Program-made: the position numbers and the translations under genes | Notes under the pieces: model-generated | What the model saw: only the letters and a program-made list of their open reading frames with translations | What the model was told of the DNA's origin: nothing | Databases searched by the model: none | Source: Mucispirillum schaedleri | GTDB taxonomy: Bacteria > Chrysiogenota > Deferribacteres > Deferribacterales > Mucispirillaceae | NCBI GenBank assembly: GCA_949287985.1 | Contig: CASEIN010000037.1 | Location: 1-64,000 of the forward strand | Reading direction: 5' to 3' | DNA length: 64,000 nt | Part shown: positions 43,952-53,023 of the stretch, one piece after another | Layout of the letters: the number at the start of each line of letters is the position of its first letter | How positions within the stretch are numbered: the first letter of the stretch is position 1

Positions 43952-45049
43952 TTATTTATTTAAAACTTTTTTTAATGCATTTATAAATACTTCGTTTTCT
44001 TTATCTGTTCCTATGGATACCCTGATATATTCCTTTAACCTGTCCCCACCTAAAAAGCGAACTATTACACCTTCTTTCAACATATCATCAAATACCTTTT
44101 TACCGTTACCAACCTTTATAAGCATAAAGTTTGTATGGGTTGCAACATATTCAAGCCCTAATTTTTTTACTTCGTTATATATATATTCTTTGCCCTGCTT
44201 GTTTAATGCTACCACATTTTTAATATGGTCTTGGTCTTTTATGGCTTCTGCACACATTATTTGAGCAGCAGAATTTACATTAAAAGGTGGGCGTATTCTA
44301 TTAATTAATGATATACACTCTTTATCTGCCACCAAATAACCACATCTAATAGATGCAAGCCCATAAGCTTTAGAAAAAGTTCTCATAGTCATTAAATTAT
44401 TATATTTTTTCATTAAACTAATTGCATCAGGATAATCACCTTCTGCAAATTCAATATATGCTTCATCTAACACAACAAGCACCTGGCTTGATAATCTGTC
44501 CATAAATGAAATAAATTCAGCAGATGAAAAAAGTGTGCCAGTTGGGTTATTAGGGTTTGCAAGCATAATAAAACGCGTTTTCTCATTTACTGCATTTAAT
44601 ATATTTTCAAAATTAGTAGTAAAATCATCATTTGTTTCAACCCATTTACAGCTTGATTTTAATCCACGTGCAAGAAGCTCATATTCAGAAAATGATGGGC
44701 TTGGAGCAAGAGCGTGAGTATCACTTGTTAAAAATGCCATATATAAAAGCTGGATAATTTCATCACTGCCTGCACCACATACTATATTATCAATATCTAC
44801 ATTATGAAATGCTGCTATTTCCTGCCTTAAATAAAAACTATCCCCTATTGGATACCTTGTAATATCTTTTTCATATTCTTTTAAAGCATCAACTGCTTTT
44901 TTACTTGCTCCGTATGGGTTTTCATTAGATGCAAGCTTTACTATATTTTTAAGACCTAATTCTCTTTCAAGCTCTTTTACAGGTTTTCCTGGAACGTAAG
45001 CTGATAAATCAAGGAGCCCGTCCCATACTAATGATTTATAATCTGTCAT
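43952..45049 (-). CDS. hisC: histidinol-phosphate / aromatic aminotransferase
   Basis: A 365-aa class I/II PLP aminotransferase of the HisC type: LASNENPYG, ANPNNPTG, VLDEAYIEF and the Schiff-base lysine in TFSKAYGLASIRCGY. Between pheA and aroF it probably makes phenylalanine and tyrosine from their keto acids, and may also serve histidine synthesis, as HisC enzymes in such operons often do. It starts 1 base after the pheA stop. Confidence 0.9.
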   Translation of the reverse strand: MTDYKSLVWDGLLDLSAYVPGKPVKELERELGLKNIVKLASNENPYGASKKAVDALKEYEKDITRYPIGDSFYLRQEIAAFHNVDIDNIVCGAGSDEIIQLLYMAFLTSDTHALAPSPSFSEYELLARGLKSSCKWVETNDDFTTNFENILNAVNEKTRFIMLANPNNPTGTLFSSAEFISFMDRLSSQVLVVLDEAYIEFAEGDYPDAISLMKKYNNLMTMRTFSKAYGLASIRCGYLVADKECISLINRIRPPFNVNSAAQIMCAEAIKDQDHIKNVVALNKQGKEYIYNEVKKLGLEYVATHTNFMLIKVGNGKKVFDDMLKEGVIVRFLGGDRLKEYIRVSIGTDKENEVFINALKKVLNK

Positions 45050-45050
45050 A

Positions 45051-46121
45051 TTAAAACTCTCCCTTAGGGTATGAACCTAGCACTTTTGCAATAGGTGTTT
45101 TTTCTATAAATTCATCTAAAACTTTTTTTATTTCTGGGTTGTCTTTATGACCGTCAATATCTGTGTAAAAAAGGTACTCCCACGGTTTTTGTTTTGAAGG
45201 CCTGCTTTCAAGTGTAGTCATATTAATATTGCCGCGTTTGAATATTTCAAGCACATCATATAATGCACCAGATTTATGGTGAACACTAAACATTAATGAA
45301 GTTTTATCATTACCTGTTGCTTCCTGATGGCTTTTACCAATAACTACAAATCTTGTAAAATTACCGGGGCCGTCTTCAATATGACGTTCTATCACTTTTA
45401 AGTTATATACTGCTTCTGCCAGCTCACTGCCAATTGCTGCCACACTTTCATCATTTTGTGCCATTTCAGCAGCCAGTGCAGTAGACTCGCATGGGATAAG
45501 CTCAGTATCAGGAAAATTTTTGGCAAGCCATTTAGAACACTGCCCCAATGGGCTTGGGTGAGAATATATTTTTTTTATGTCCTCTTTTCTGCCTGTTTTA
45601 TTAAGCAGATTTTCTGCAATTTCAACATAAACTTCGCCCATGATAACCACATCGCTGTCCATAAACATATCAAGTGACTGGTTTACTGCACCTTCAAGTG
45701 AGTTTTCCACAGGCACAATGCCATAATGCACATGGCCTTTTTCCACTCCTTGAAATATTTCACCAATATTTCTTACAGGTATTAGTTTGGCAGACTGACC
45801 AAAACGCTTAACAGCTGCTAAATTCGAAAATGTGCCAACAGGACCTAAAAATGCCACACGCACTTCTTCTTCTAAACATAAAGAAGCACTCATTATTTCC
45901 CTAAATACATTTCTTAAAGAATGCTGTGGGAAAGGGCCTTTATTTTCTTCTTTTAATCGAGCATAAATCTGTTCTTCTCTGGAATTAACCCATACTGGAG
46001 AGCCTTCTTTCTTTTTTATTTCCCCAACTTGAATAACACTTTCTGCACGCTTATTTAAAAGTGCTAAAATCTGGCTGTCAATATTATCAATTTCTAATCT
46101 TAAATCTTTTAATGTTTTCAT
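45051..46121 (-). CDS. pheA: bifunctional chorismate mutase / prephenate dehydratase
   Basis: Makes phenylpyruvate from chorismate. A 356-aa protein: AroQ chorismate mutase (1 to about 85, LRLEIDNIDSQILALLNKRAE), prephenate dehydratase (about 90-270, FLGPVGTFSNLAA, GIVPVENSLEGAV, and the conserved TRFVVIG end) and a C-terminal ACT domain (about 278-350, the phenylalanine-sensing ESRP motif). First gene of the eight-gene operon. No SD precedes ATG 46121, and a promoter ends exactly 6 bases before it, so the transcript is probably leaderless. Confidence 0.95.
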   Translation of the reverse strand: MKTLKDLRLEIDNIDSQILALLNKRAESVIQVGEIKKKEGSPVWVNSREEQIYARLKEENKGPFPQHSLRNVFREIMSASLCLEEEVRVAFLGPVGTFSNLAAVKRFGQSAKLIPVRNIGEIFQGVEKGHVHYGIVPVENSLEGAVNQSLDMFMDSDVVIMGEVYVEIAENLLNKTGRKEDIKKIYSHPSPLGQCSKWLAKNFPDTELIPCESTALAAEMAQNDESVAAIGSELAEAVYNLKVIERHIEDGPGNFTRFVVIGKSHQEATGNDKTSLMFSVHHKSGALYDVLEIFKRGNINMTTLESRPSKQKPWEYLFYTDIDGHKDNPEIKKVLDEFIEKTPIAKVLGSYPKGEF

Positions 46122-46127
46122 CTGAAA

Positions 46128-46156
46128 AGTGTAGCAAAAGATTTTTAAATATTCAA
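46128..46156 (-). promoter_or_regulatory. promoter of the aromatic operon, positioned for a leaderless mRNA
   Basis: Minus strand: TTGAAT (46156-46151), 17 bases, TACACT (46133-46128), then six bases and ATG. Transcription would begin at the A of the start codon. No SD is present. Confidence 0.55.
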
Positions 46157-46317
46157 TAAGAAAAAATGAATTTTTTTATATATTTTATATTTTTTTAATA
46201 TTAATTTTTTATTTTTTAAAAATTATATATTAAAATAAGTTATGGGAATATAGATTTATTTTTGAAATAACATTAATTTATAATGTAAACTTTGTGTAAT
46301 AGTCATTAGATAAACTA

Positions 46318-46346
46318 TTGCAATAAAGCTTATAATTGTATAATAT
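46318..46346 (+). promoter_or_regulatory. possible promoter of trmI
   Basis: TTGCAA (46318-46323), then TAATAT (46341-46346; 17-base spacer) or TATAAT (46339-46344; 15). It lies about 33 bases before ATG 46379. The rest of the divergent gap is A+T-rich without clear signals. Confidence 0.45.
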
Positions 46347-46378
46347 ACTAAAACCACAGATTTGGAGCATAATTATAA

Positions 46379-47152
46379 ATGTTTGAATTTAACACTCTTG
46401 TAATTCTTTCTGATAAAAAAGATAAACAATACATGATTACCTTAAAAGAAGGCGCCAGGTTTTCCACCCAATATGGATATATAGAACATAATGATATTGC
46501 AGCATTAAATGAAGGTGATATTATTAAAAGCACATTAGGACACCCTTATCTTGTATACAAGCCTACTTATATGGATTATGTAATGAATATAAAAAGACAG
46601 GCACAGATAATATATCCTAAAGATGCAGCAGCAATGCTTATGTGGGCAGATGTTGCACCAAACCAAAAAGTATTAGAATCCGGTATTGGTCAAGGTGCTT
46701 TATCTATTGCAATACTCAGGGCATTAGCAAGCACAGGCAGCCTTACAAGTTATGAAATAAGGGCAGATTTTGCAGAACAGTCTGCAAAATTTATTAAAAC
46801 CTACTTTGGTCAGACTCCAGAAAACCACACCATAGAAGTAAGAAGTATATACGATGGAATAGATGGCACATACGATAGAGTTTTACTTGATTTACCAGAA
46901 CCATGGTATGTGGTGCCGCACTTAAAAACTGGTCTTAAAAATGGCGGGCTTGTTATTGCTTATTTGCCTACAATATTACAGGTTAAAACATACGTTGATG
47001 CATTAAAAGATTCTGCATGTTTTTCAAATATTGAAACAGCAGAATTTACTAGACGTCCATGGAAAGTAGATGGCATGTCTGTTCGCCCTGAAATGTGGAT
47101 ATATAACCATAGTGCTTTTTTAATTAGCGCTAGGAAATTAAATAAATTATAA
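46379..47152 (+). CDS. trmI: tRNA (adenine-N1)-methyltransferase (TrmI-like)
   Basis: SAM-dependent enzyme that makes m1A58 in the T loop of tRNAs. A 257-aa protein: N-terminal small beta domain (1-60, GHPYLVYKPTYMDYV), the family segment NIKRQAQIIYPKDAAAMLMWADV, SAM motif VLESGIGQGALSIAI and the catalytic-region DLPEPWYVV; normally a homotetramer. GGAG lies 11 bases upstream. It is followed at 15 bases by a chemoreceptor gene without a terminator between. Confidence 0.9.
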   Translation: MFEFNTLVILSDKKDKQYMITLKEGARFSTQYGYIEHNDIAALNEGDIIKSTLGHPYLVYKPTYMDYVMNIKRQAQIIYPKDAAAMLMWADVAPNQKVLESGIGQGALSIAILRALASTGSLTSYEIRADFAEQSAKFIKTYFGQTPENHTIEVRSIYDGIDGTYDRVLLDLPEPWYVVPHLKTGLKNGGLVIAYLPTILQVKTYVDALKDSACFSNIETAEFTRRPWKVDGMSVRPEMWIYNHSAFLISARKLNKL

Positions 47153-47167
47153 AAAAAGGAGATTAAA

Positions 47168-48679
47168 ATGAAATTAAGCTTTAAAGTTGTATATTTTTTG
47201 ATAATGTTATATCTTTTGTTTGTAGTTCTCCTTTCTGAATTTAATATTATACCTATGTGGCTTTCACTTGTGCTATATGGTATATATTTTCCACTTGCAT
47301 TTTTTTCTGTAAAAAAAGTGCTTTCTTCCATACTAAATATTGCTCATGTTATGGCTACAGAAGAAGATGAAGTTGTTGATTTAAGAAAAAGAGCAGACCA
47401 AAACGTAAGATGCGGACACTGTAGAAGTATTGCTACATCACTTAACCATATGATGAGAAATACTGATAAAACTATTTTAGAATTTTTCAGATTAATTGTA
47501 TATGCTGAAGGCAGGTCATTAACAGTTTCATCATCTATTACTACAGTTGATGAAAGTATTACTAAAAATGCCCAGAGTGCAAGAAATATATTTAACTCTA
47601 TTAATGATTTAGTAGGTTATATAAGCACTATTACAAAAACATCATCAGAAATTAACTCAGATATTAATAAATCTCTTGAGCTTACAAAAAACGGTTCTTC
47701 TGCCATGGAGCAGGCAAGAGATTTAATGGGTAACATATCAAATGCTGCTTCATCATTGGGTAAAAAAATAGAAGAATTAAATGCAGGAGCTGAAAAAATT
47801 GGCGTTATTGTTTCTGTTATTGATGATATATCAGAACAAACTGCACTGCTTTCTTTAAATGCGGCAATTGAAGCAGCAAGAGCTGGAGAAGCAGGACGTG
47901 GGTTTGCTGTGGTTGCTGATGAAGTTAGAAAATTAGCAGATAAAACTACTAAATCTACAAATGAAATTAAAGACATGATATCAGAAATCCAAAACTATAT
48001 TGAAGAAGTTTCAGACCAGACACAAAATATATTTAACCAAATAGGTCAGCAAAAAGACCAAACAGAAATAGTTTATAAAAACTTTAATGAAATACTGAAT
48101 TTTTCTGAAAGAGTTAGTGATACAAGTGATGAAATAACTAAAACTATGGAACTTCACTCTGGTGTTAATGAAAAAATAGCACGCGATGCTCAAGATATTA
48201 TTGAAGTATCTGAAACTACAGATAATTTAATGCAGCAGCTTGTTCATAATTATAATATAATGATTGATTCTATGGGAGAGCTTACTACTAAAGTTTCTTC
48301 TATTAAATATTCAAGCAGAGCAGTTCATTTTATACGTGCCAAAAGCGCCCACTTAAAATTTATGTATAATGTATATAACCATTATATGAATAATAAGTAT
48401 ACGACACTTGCGACACATAAAACTTGTGCTTTTGGTAAGTTTTACTACAATCTTGGTCAAAAATTATTTTCTCATGATAAACTTTTTAAAGATATAGAGC
48501 CAGTTCATGAAAATGTCCATACACTTGGTCATATAATTATGGACCAAATTGAAAATAATGACAGGCAGGCAGCTTATCAAACCCTTCTAGAACTTCAAAA
48601 TATTGTTGATAAATTAATAGGTATGCTTGATACCTTAATTGATAAATATCTTGAAGAAGACTGGTTAAATGGTCAGTAA
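47168..48679 (+). CDS. methyl-accepting chemotaxis protein with C-terminal CZB domain
   Basis: A 503-aa chemoreceptor. Two N-terminal membrane helices (about 5-25 and 30-48) with almost no periplasmic domain, so sensing is probably cytoplasmic. The long signalling coiled coil has its tip at about residues 219-258 ([34 protein letters not shown]). The C-terminal zinc-binding CZB domain has ligands His395, Cys420 (CAFGKFYY), His447 and His451. CZB domains sense zinc or hypochlorous acid in other bacteria. It binds CheA/CheW, which are not in this window. AAAGGAG precedes ATG 47168. Confidence 0.93.
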   Translation: MKLSFKVVYFLIMLYLLFVVLLSEFNIIPMWLSLVLYGIYFPLAFFSVKKVLSSILNIAHVMATEEDEVVDLRKRADQNVRCGHCRSIATSLNHMMRNTDKTILEFFRLIVYAEGRSLTVSSSITTVDESITKNAQSARNIFNSINDLVGYISTITKTSSEINSDINKSLELTKNGSSAMEQARDLMGNISNAASSLGKKIEELNAGAEKIGVIVSVIDDISEQTALLSLNAAIEAARAGEAGRGFAVVADEVRKLADKTTKSTNEIKDMISEIQNYIEEVSDQTQNIFNQIGQQKDQTEIVYKNFNEILNFSERVSDTSDEITKTMELHSGVNEKIARDAQDIIEVSETTDNLMQQLVHNYNIMIDSMGELTTKVSSIKYSSRAVHFIRAKSAHLKFMYNVYNHYMNNKYTTLATHKTCAFGKFYYNLGQKLFSHDKLFKDIEPVHENVHTLGHIIMDQIENNDRQAAYQTLLELQNIVDKLIGMLDTLIDKYLEEDWLNGQ

Positions 48680-48726
48680 AAAATATAAAAGCTTATTTTA
48701 TCGTTTAGCTGTTATATAAATTTCAT

Positions 48727-48764
48727 ACCAAACCTTAGATTTTTTATCTAGGTTTGGTTTTTTT
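48727..48764 (+). terminator. rho-independent terminator of trmI-mcp
   Basis: Stem ACCAAACCTTAGAT (48727-48740) with ATCTAGGTTTGGT (48746-48758), one bulged base, followed by seven T. Confidence 0.88.
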
Positions 48765-48781
48765 ATCATTTTATAGTATAA

Positions 48782-49489
48782 CTAAAAACTGTATCCTACT
48801 TCTAAAAATACTCGCACACCTGCATAATCGTGTAATGGAAAAACATGGGTATAATCAACACCTGCACCTACTACTGCATTGTTATCAAAAACATATCTTA
48901 AACCTGCAACTACTCCAAAGCCTACATTTGCTCCAGATTTCTGCTCTTTTAGTTTGTATTTAGATATAGGGTATATTGCTCCATCTGAATCAGTTTTGTA
49001 GCTTGTTCCTTCTTCTGTCTTATTTATAATAACCGTTGAAAAAACTACGCCACCACCAATATAAGGCATAAAACCTTTTGTTTCATTAATACTGTCATAC
49101 TGTAATAGTGCCATAAGCCTTAAATCTATTAAATGATGACCTGTCGATGATTTACGCTCTGCATTAACATTTGTGCCGCCTGCATAATTATACCTAAAAC
49201 CACCTTGTATACCAAAAAGTTTATGAAAAGAGTATTTATAATTAATATCAAAACCACCACCAACACCTGTATAATCTTTTATATAAGCTTTATCGCCTGT
49301 TGGAATATATAGTGATGGTGCAATGCCTATAAAGTTTTTATTAGAACTTGATGATGTTTTCTTCTTTTTTGCATTCATTTCATCATAAGTGTAGCTGTTT
49401 TTCCCATCATAATAATCACCATACTGGGCATAAGCTAAACTAGATGGTAATACAAATAAAACAATTATATATATGAATATATTTCTCAT
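48782..49489 (-). CDS. outer-membrane beta-barrel protein (fourth paralogue)
   Basis: A 235-aa protein with signal peptide (MRNIFIYIIVLFVLPSSLAYA-QY), a short linker with Asp/Tyr and Lys clusters, and a barrel domain with GFMPYIGGGVVFSTV, matching the GFVPWIG signature of the barrels at 4-8 kb. The C-terminus is EVGYSF. ATG 49489 overlaps the stop of the peptidase gene by one base (TAATG), so it is coupled to it; the frame opens earlier at 49528. It may help surface display or uptake for the peptidase system, which is inference. Confidence 0.75.
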   Translation of the reverse strand: MRNIFIYIIVLFVLPSSLAYAQYGDYYDGKNSYTYDEMNAKKKKTSSSSNKNFIGIAPSLYIPTGDKAYIKDYTGVGGGFDINYKYSFHKLFGIQGGFRYNYAGGTNVNAERKSSTGHHLIDLRLMALLQYDSINETKGFMPYIGGGVVFSTVIINKTEEGTSYKTDSDGAIYPISKYKLKEQKSGANVGFGVVAGLRYVFDNNAVVGAGVDYTHVFPLHDYAGVRVFLEVGYSF

Positions 49490-52155
49490 TATGGTGCAAC
49501 CTCCACTGATGCAGGTATATATTTCCAAATTTCTTCTATTAAACTGCCATTTAGCATACTTAAATATTTATTTTCATCTTTTGAAAGTTCATTTTTAAAC
49601 TGCTGGTTTGCTCCACTGTTACACTGGTAAGCTATTATTTTATTAGGCTCTGAAACACTGTTATCTATACAGTTATTTGGCTTGCCAATATTTTCATACT
49701 GGATTTTACCAGTATCAGTTTTTGCTTTCCACTGCTGGTTTAAATTATCACTGCATAATTGTAAATTTTGCATTTTTCCAAGCTCTAAGCAGTAACCAGG
49801 GTATACTGCTGAATGTATTCGCCCAATACTATCCATTACCCAGCGTTGATTTTCAAGATTATTACATGTCGCAACACCTACTGTCATATTATCATCAGTA
49901 GATACTTCCATACATTTATCATTAATAATGCTTTGATTAAAGTAATATTCAACATTACCAAGCCCATTACTGCTTATAATATTTGCAAGCTCTGTATCCT
50001 TTTGTGTATCGTTACTCTCAAGCAGGTCATAATTTTCTTCAATGAAATTATTTACTGCCTTTATTCCTGCCTGCTTACTTAAGTAATCATTAGCTATTGC
50101 TTTTGGATTTGCTTCTAATAACTCTATGCTGTTATTAAATGATAATGTGTCAATTAAGTATTTTTCATTATCAGTTAATGTGTATGAAGCAACATTTTTA
50201 TTATTTAAAAGGGTGTTTAACGATGCAACATCTTTAGTTATTACATCTTGGTATCCTTTTTCTTTACCTATAATAACTGGCTTATCCATTGGTGTATCAT
50301 ATATTGAGGCAGCAATATTTATGGTTTTTGCTACACCTTTATTATATAAAACAACTTTTATTGGTTTTTTTGATGCTGGAATATTTACATGAAATTTGTT
50401 TATTATATTAGTCTGATACCTGCTTTCATTTAATAGAACATATTCTACTGGGTTTACTGCACTATCATTATAGGTTATTTCTAAGTAAATATTTCCTGTG
50501 GGCTTTATTGTCTGGAATAAAGAACCAAAAATATTACCCCAGTTGCCCCTTAAATGTGGATATAAAACTGACTGTGTTGGATTCTCAGGGTCATAACCAC
50601 CTAAAACAGTAATAACTTCTACACCTTTTTCTGTTGGATTAATTCTTTGTTGTAAAAATGATATATCTCCTGATAATTCTACTTTTTTATTTGCACTATC
50701 CCACTGCATATATACATATTCATTATTTAATTTACTATCACTTAAAAAATACCTGTCTTTAATATTTTGCTGTATTTGCCTTGTAGTCATTGCTGTATTA
50801 TGAGTATACCTTGATATTGCACTATCTACCCAGCCACCTGCCATACTGTCCCTGTTCCAGTTAAAAAGCTTTTGAAATGGCGATATAAAATACTGCATAA
50901 ATGTTTCTTCACCACCATTTGAGTTCCATACAATATTTGCACGCATTCTGTTGTGGTATGCATCATAACCCCAGCCTGTTTGATAACCATGAATGGAGCC
51001 ATATGCCACAGTATCAGAAAATGGATAATGGCCAAGATTATAACCATGACCTACTTCGTGGCTAAACTCATTACCACTTGAAGCATATAGTGTTCCTATA
51101 CCATTGCCACCACTTAAACCATGCCCCTGCACTTTGCCACCTGCATATTTGCCTTGAGTGTGATGCACTGTAAAATAAAACATATCATGAGCTATTTCAT
51201 GGGTTTGGTTTAAAGGGCTTGATGCAACCCCTTTATTTGCCAAATCAATACCTACACTAAACTGTGCTTTTGCCACATCTTCACGCATATCCCCACTATA
51301 AGCATCTGGGTTTTGATAGTCACTTTGACCTGTATAAATTTTACCACTGCTTAATATTACTTCATTTAAAACTACATCTTCATACTTTCCATTAACAAGG
51401 CTTGCAAAAGGAACCGTTTGAAAATATTCTGCCATAGCGTGTGCTGCATCATCTATCATATCAAACTGATAAACTGGGTCAGTTGGCACACCTACTAACA
51501 TACCAAGTTTTAAAAATAGAAATACTCCCTCTTGTGGGGCCGCAAATTCAATAGAAGGCTGTGTATATAAATCATTTGTGTTATTATATATTGCTCCATC
51601 AAGAATCTTACCTGTTTTTGTTACTGCATTAAAAGTTATCTTCATATCTGGTGTTACCATATTATACGGCAGCATTACACTGTAACTTCTTTTTGAGTAT
51701 GTTACATCTTTTTTGTTAGCATTATTTCTATCAGAATTTGGCATATTAATAGGTGTATTCATTGTATATGTATTTGTATTTTTAACATTATTATATGTAG
51801 CTGTAACAGTTGCTGTTAATGATGATAATTCTTCCTGTGGTGTAAATAATAAAAGTGCATTTCTAAAAGGAATAAGTGATGGCTCATTACGTTCTGCATT
51901 ATTATTTGGGTCAATTGTATGGGTTTGAGCAAACTGAACTCTGCCCTTTAAAGTTCCTTCTGTTAAATTGTTTGGAATAGTTCTAATTTGCTTAAATTCA
52001 TTAATATCAAAGAAAGTAAGCCTTGTATCACGTTTTGAACCAACTTTATATGATATATCTGATGAATAATCAGCATAACTTTCTATTTCTAAAGATGAAT
52101 TATCACCACAGCTGTATAAGAAAAATACCAGCAGTAATAAAATATATTTTTTCAT
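49489..52155 (-). CDS. M66-type (StcE/TagA-like) metallopeptidase lipoprotein with ricin-type lectin domain
   Basis: An 888-aa lipoprotein (lipobox YSC, Cys16). The zinc site is HEVGHGYNLGH (His366, Glu367, His370, His376), the extended HExxHxxGxxH form of family M66. That family includes the mucin-cleaving StcE and V. cholerae TagA. Further His-rich stretches (THEIAHDMFYFTVHH) precede it. A C-terminal ricin B-type beta-trefoil (about 748-865) has repeats ending QRW, QQW and QQF and would bind glycans. Probably surface-anchored and directed at mucin-type glycoproteins; specificity is inference. Co-transcribed with two Opp-type permeases (8-base gap). Confidence 0.85.
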   Translation of the reverse strand: MKKYILLLLVFFLYSCGDNSSLEIESYADYSSDISYKVGSKRDTRLTFFDINEFKQIRTIPNNLTEGTLKGRVQFAQTHTIDPNNNAERNEPSLIPFRNALLLFTPQEELSSLTATVTATYNNVKNTNTYTMNTPINMPNSDRNNANKKDVTYSKRSYSVMLPYNMVTPDMKITFNAVTKTGKILDGAIYNNTNDLYTQPSIEFAAPQEGVFLFLKLGMLVGVPTDPVYQFDMIDDAAHAMAEYFQTVPFASLVNGKYEDVVLNEVILSSGKIYTGQSDYQNPDAYSGDMREDVAKAQFSVGIDLANKGVASSPLNQTHEIAHDMFYFTVHHTQGKYAGGKVQGHGLSGGNGIGTLYASSGNEFSHEVGHGYNLGHYPFSDTVAYGSIHGYQTGWGYDAYHNRMRANIVWNSNGGEETFMQYFISPFQKLFNWNRDSMAGGWVDSAISRYTHNTAMTTRQIQQNIKDRYFLSDSKLNNEYVYMQWDSANKKVELSGDISFLQQRINPTEKGVEVITVLGGYDPENPTQSVLYPHLRGNWGNIFGSLFQTIKPTGNIYLEITYNDSAVNPVEYVLLNESRYQTNIINKFHVNIPASKKPIKVVLYNKGVAKTINIAASIYDTPMDKPVIIGKEKGYQDVITKDVASLNTLLNNKNVASYTLTDNEKYLIDTLSFNNSIELLEANPKAIANDYLSKQAGIKAVNNFIEENYDLLESNDTQKDTELANIISSNGLGNVEYYFNQSIINDKCMEVSTDDNMTVGVATCNNLENQRWVMDSIGRIHSAVYPGYCLELGKMQNLQLCSDNLNQQWKAKTDTGKIQYENIGKPNNCIDNSVSEPNKIIAYQCNSGANQQFKNELSKDENKYLSMLNGSLIEEIWKYIPASVEVAP

Positions 52156-52163
52156 AATATCAC

Positions 52164-53021
52164 CTAATCACTGTCCTTTTTATTTTTAGGGTCAAGCACA
52201 TCTCTAAGCCCTTCACCCAGTAGATTATAACCTAGTGCCGTAAAGACAATGGCAAGTCCTGGAAATAGTGAAAGCCACCATGCAGTAATAATGTTATTTT
52301 GCCCGTCAGTTAGAATATTGCCCCATGAAGCAGCAGGTGGCTGCACTCCTAAACCTAAAAAACTTAATGATGATTCTAAAAGTATAGCTCCTGCAATACT
52401 TAATGTTGCCGTTACAAAAACAGGGGATAACACATTTGGTAAAATATGCTTAAACATTATTCTTTTATGGCTTAACCCCTGTAGTATGGCAGCAGTTATA
52501 TATTCCCTGTTTTTAACACTCATAACTTCAGCACGAACAAGGCGTGCTACCCCCATCCAGCCTGTAAGCCCTATTACAACCATTACATTTACAAGTGATG
52601 GTTTTAAAAATGCGATTACTGCTAAAATTAAAAAAAATGTAGGAAAACTAAGCATAATATCTGTAAATCGCATTATAATACTATCTATTATACCACCATA
52701 ATAACCTGAAGCAAGCCCTAATATAACTCCAATAATAAGTGAAATACCAACTGCTATAAAACCTACAAATAATGAAATACGAGTGCCATATACTACTCTT
52801 GAAAACACATCTCTACCTATTTCATCTGTTCCAAAATAATGTTCTGCACTTGGTGGCAAAAAAATAGTCTGTAAATTTGTTTCAGCAGGGTTATGAGTAG
52901 CAATTAATGGTGCAAATACTGCTACTATAATAAAAAACAGCACTATGGAGGCCCCAGCAATTAAAAGCATGTTTTTACTAAATGGTGCAAATATTTTTTT
53001 ACGCAGTAAACTTCTTTTCAT
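52164..53021 (-). CDS. peptide/nickel ABC transporter permease (DppC/OppC type)
   Basis: A 285-aa inner-membrane protein with an N-terminal OppC_N helix (about 15-45) and five more helices. The signature YFGTDEIGRDVFSRVVYGTRISL is typical of DppC/OppC; the EAA loop AAILQGLSHKRIMFKHILPNVLSPV contacts the ATPases. The substrate is likely a di/oligopeptide. AAGGGG precedes ATG 53021. It lies 2 bases after the DppB-type gene and 8 before the peptidase gene. No ATPase or binding-protein gene is present here. Confidence 0.9.
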   Translation of the reverse strand: MKRSLLRKKIFAPFSKNMLLIAGASIVLFFIIVAVFAPLIATHNPAETNLQTIFLPPSAEHYFGTDEIGRDVFSRVVYGTRISLFVGFIAVGISLIIGVILGLASGYYGGIIDSIIMRFTDIMLSFPTFFLILAVIAFLKPSLVNVMVVIGLTGWMGVARLVRAEVMSVKNREYITAAILQGLSHKRIMFKHILPNVLSPVFVTATLSIAGAILLESSLSFLGLGVQPPAASWGNILTDGQNNIITAWWLSLFPGLAIVFTALGYNLLGEGLRDVLDPKNKKDSD

Positions 53022-53023
53022 AA

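Noticed and set aside
49677-50392. Plus-strand ORFs opposite the M66 peptidase gene
   Set aside because: Shadows of a long, domain-supported coding sequence; no SD or recognisable product.
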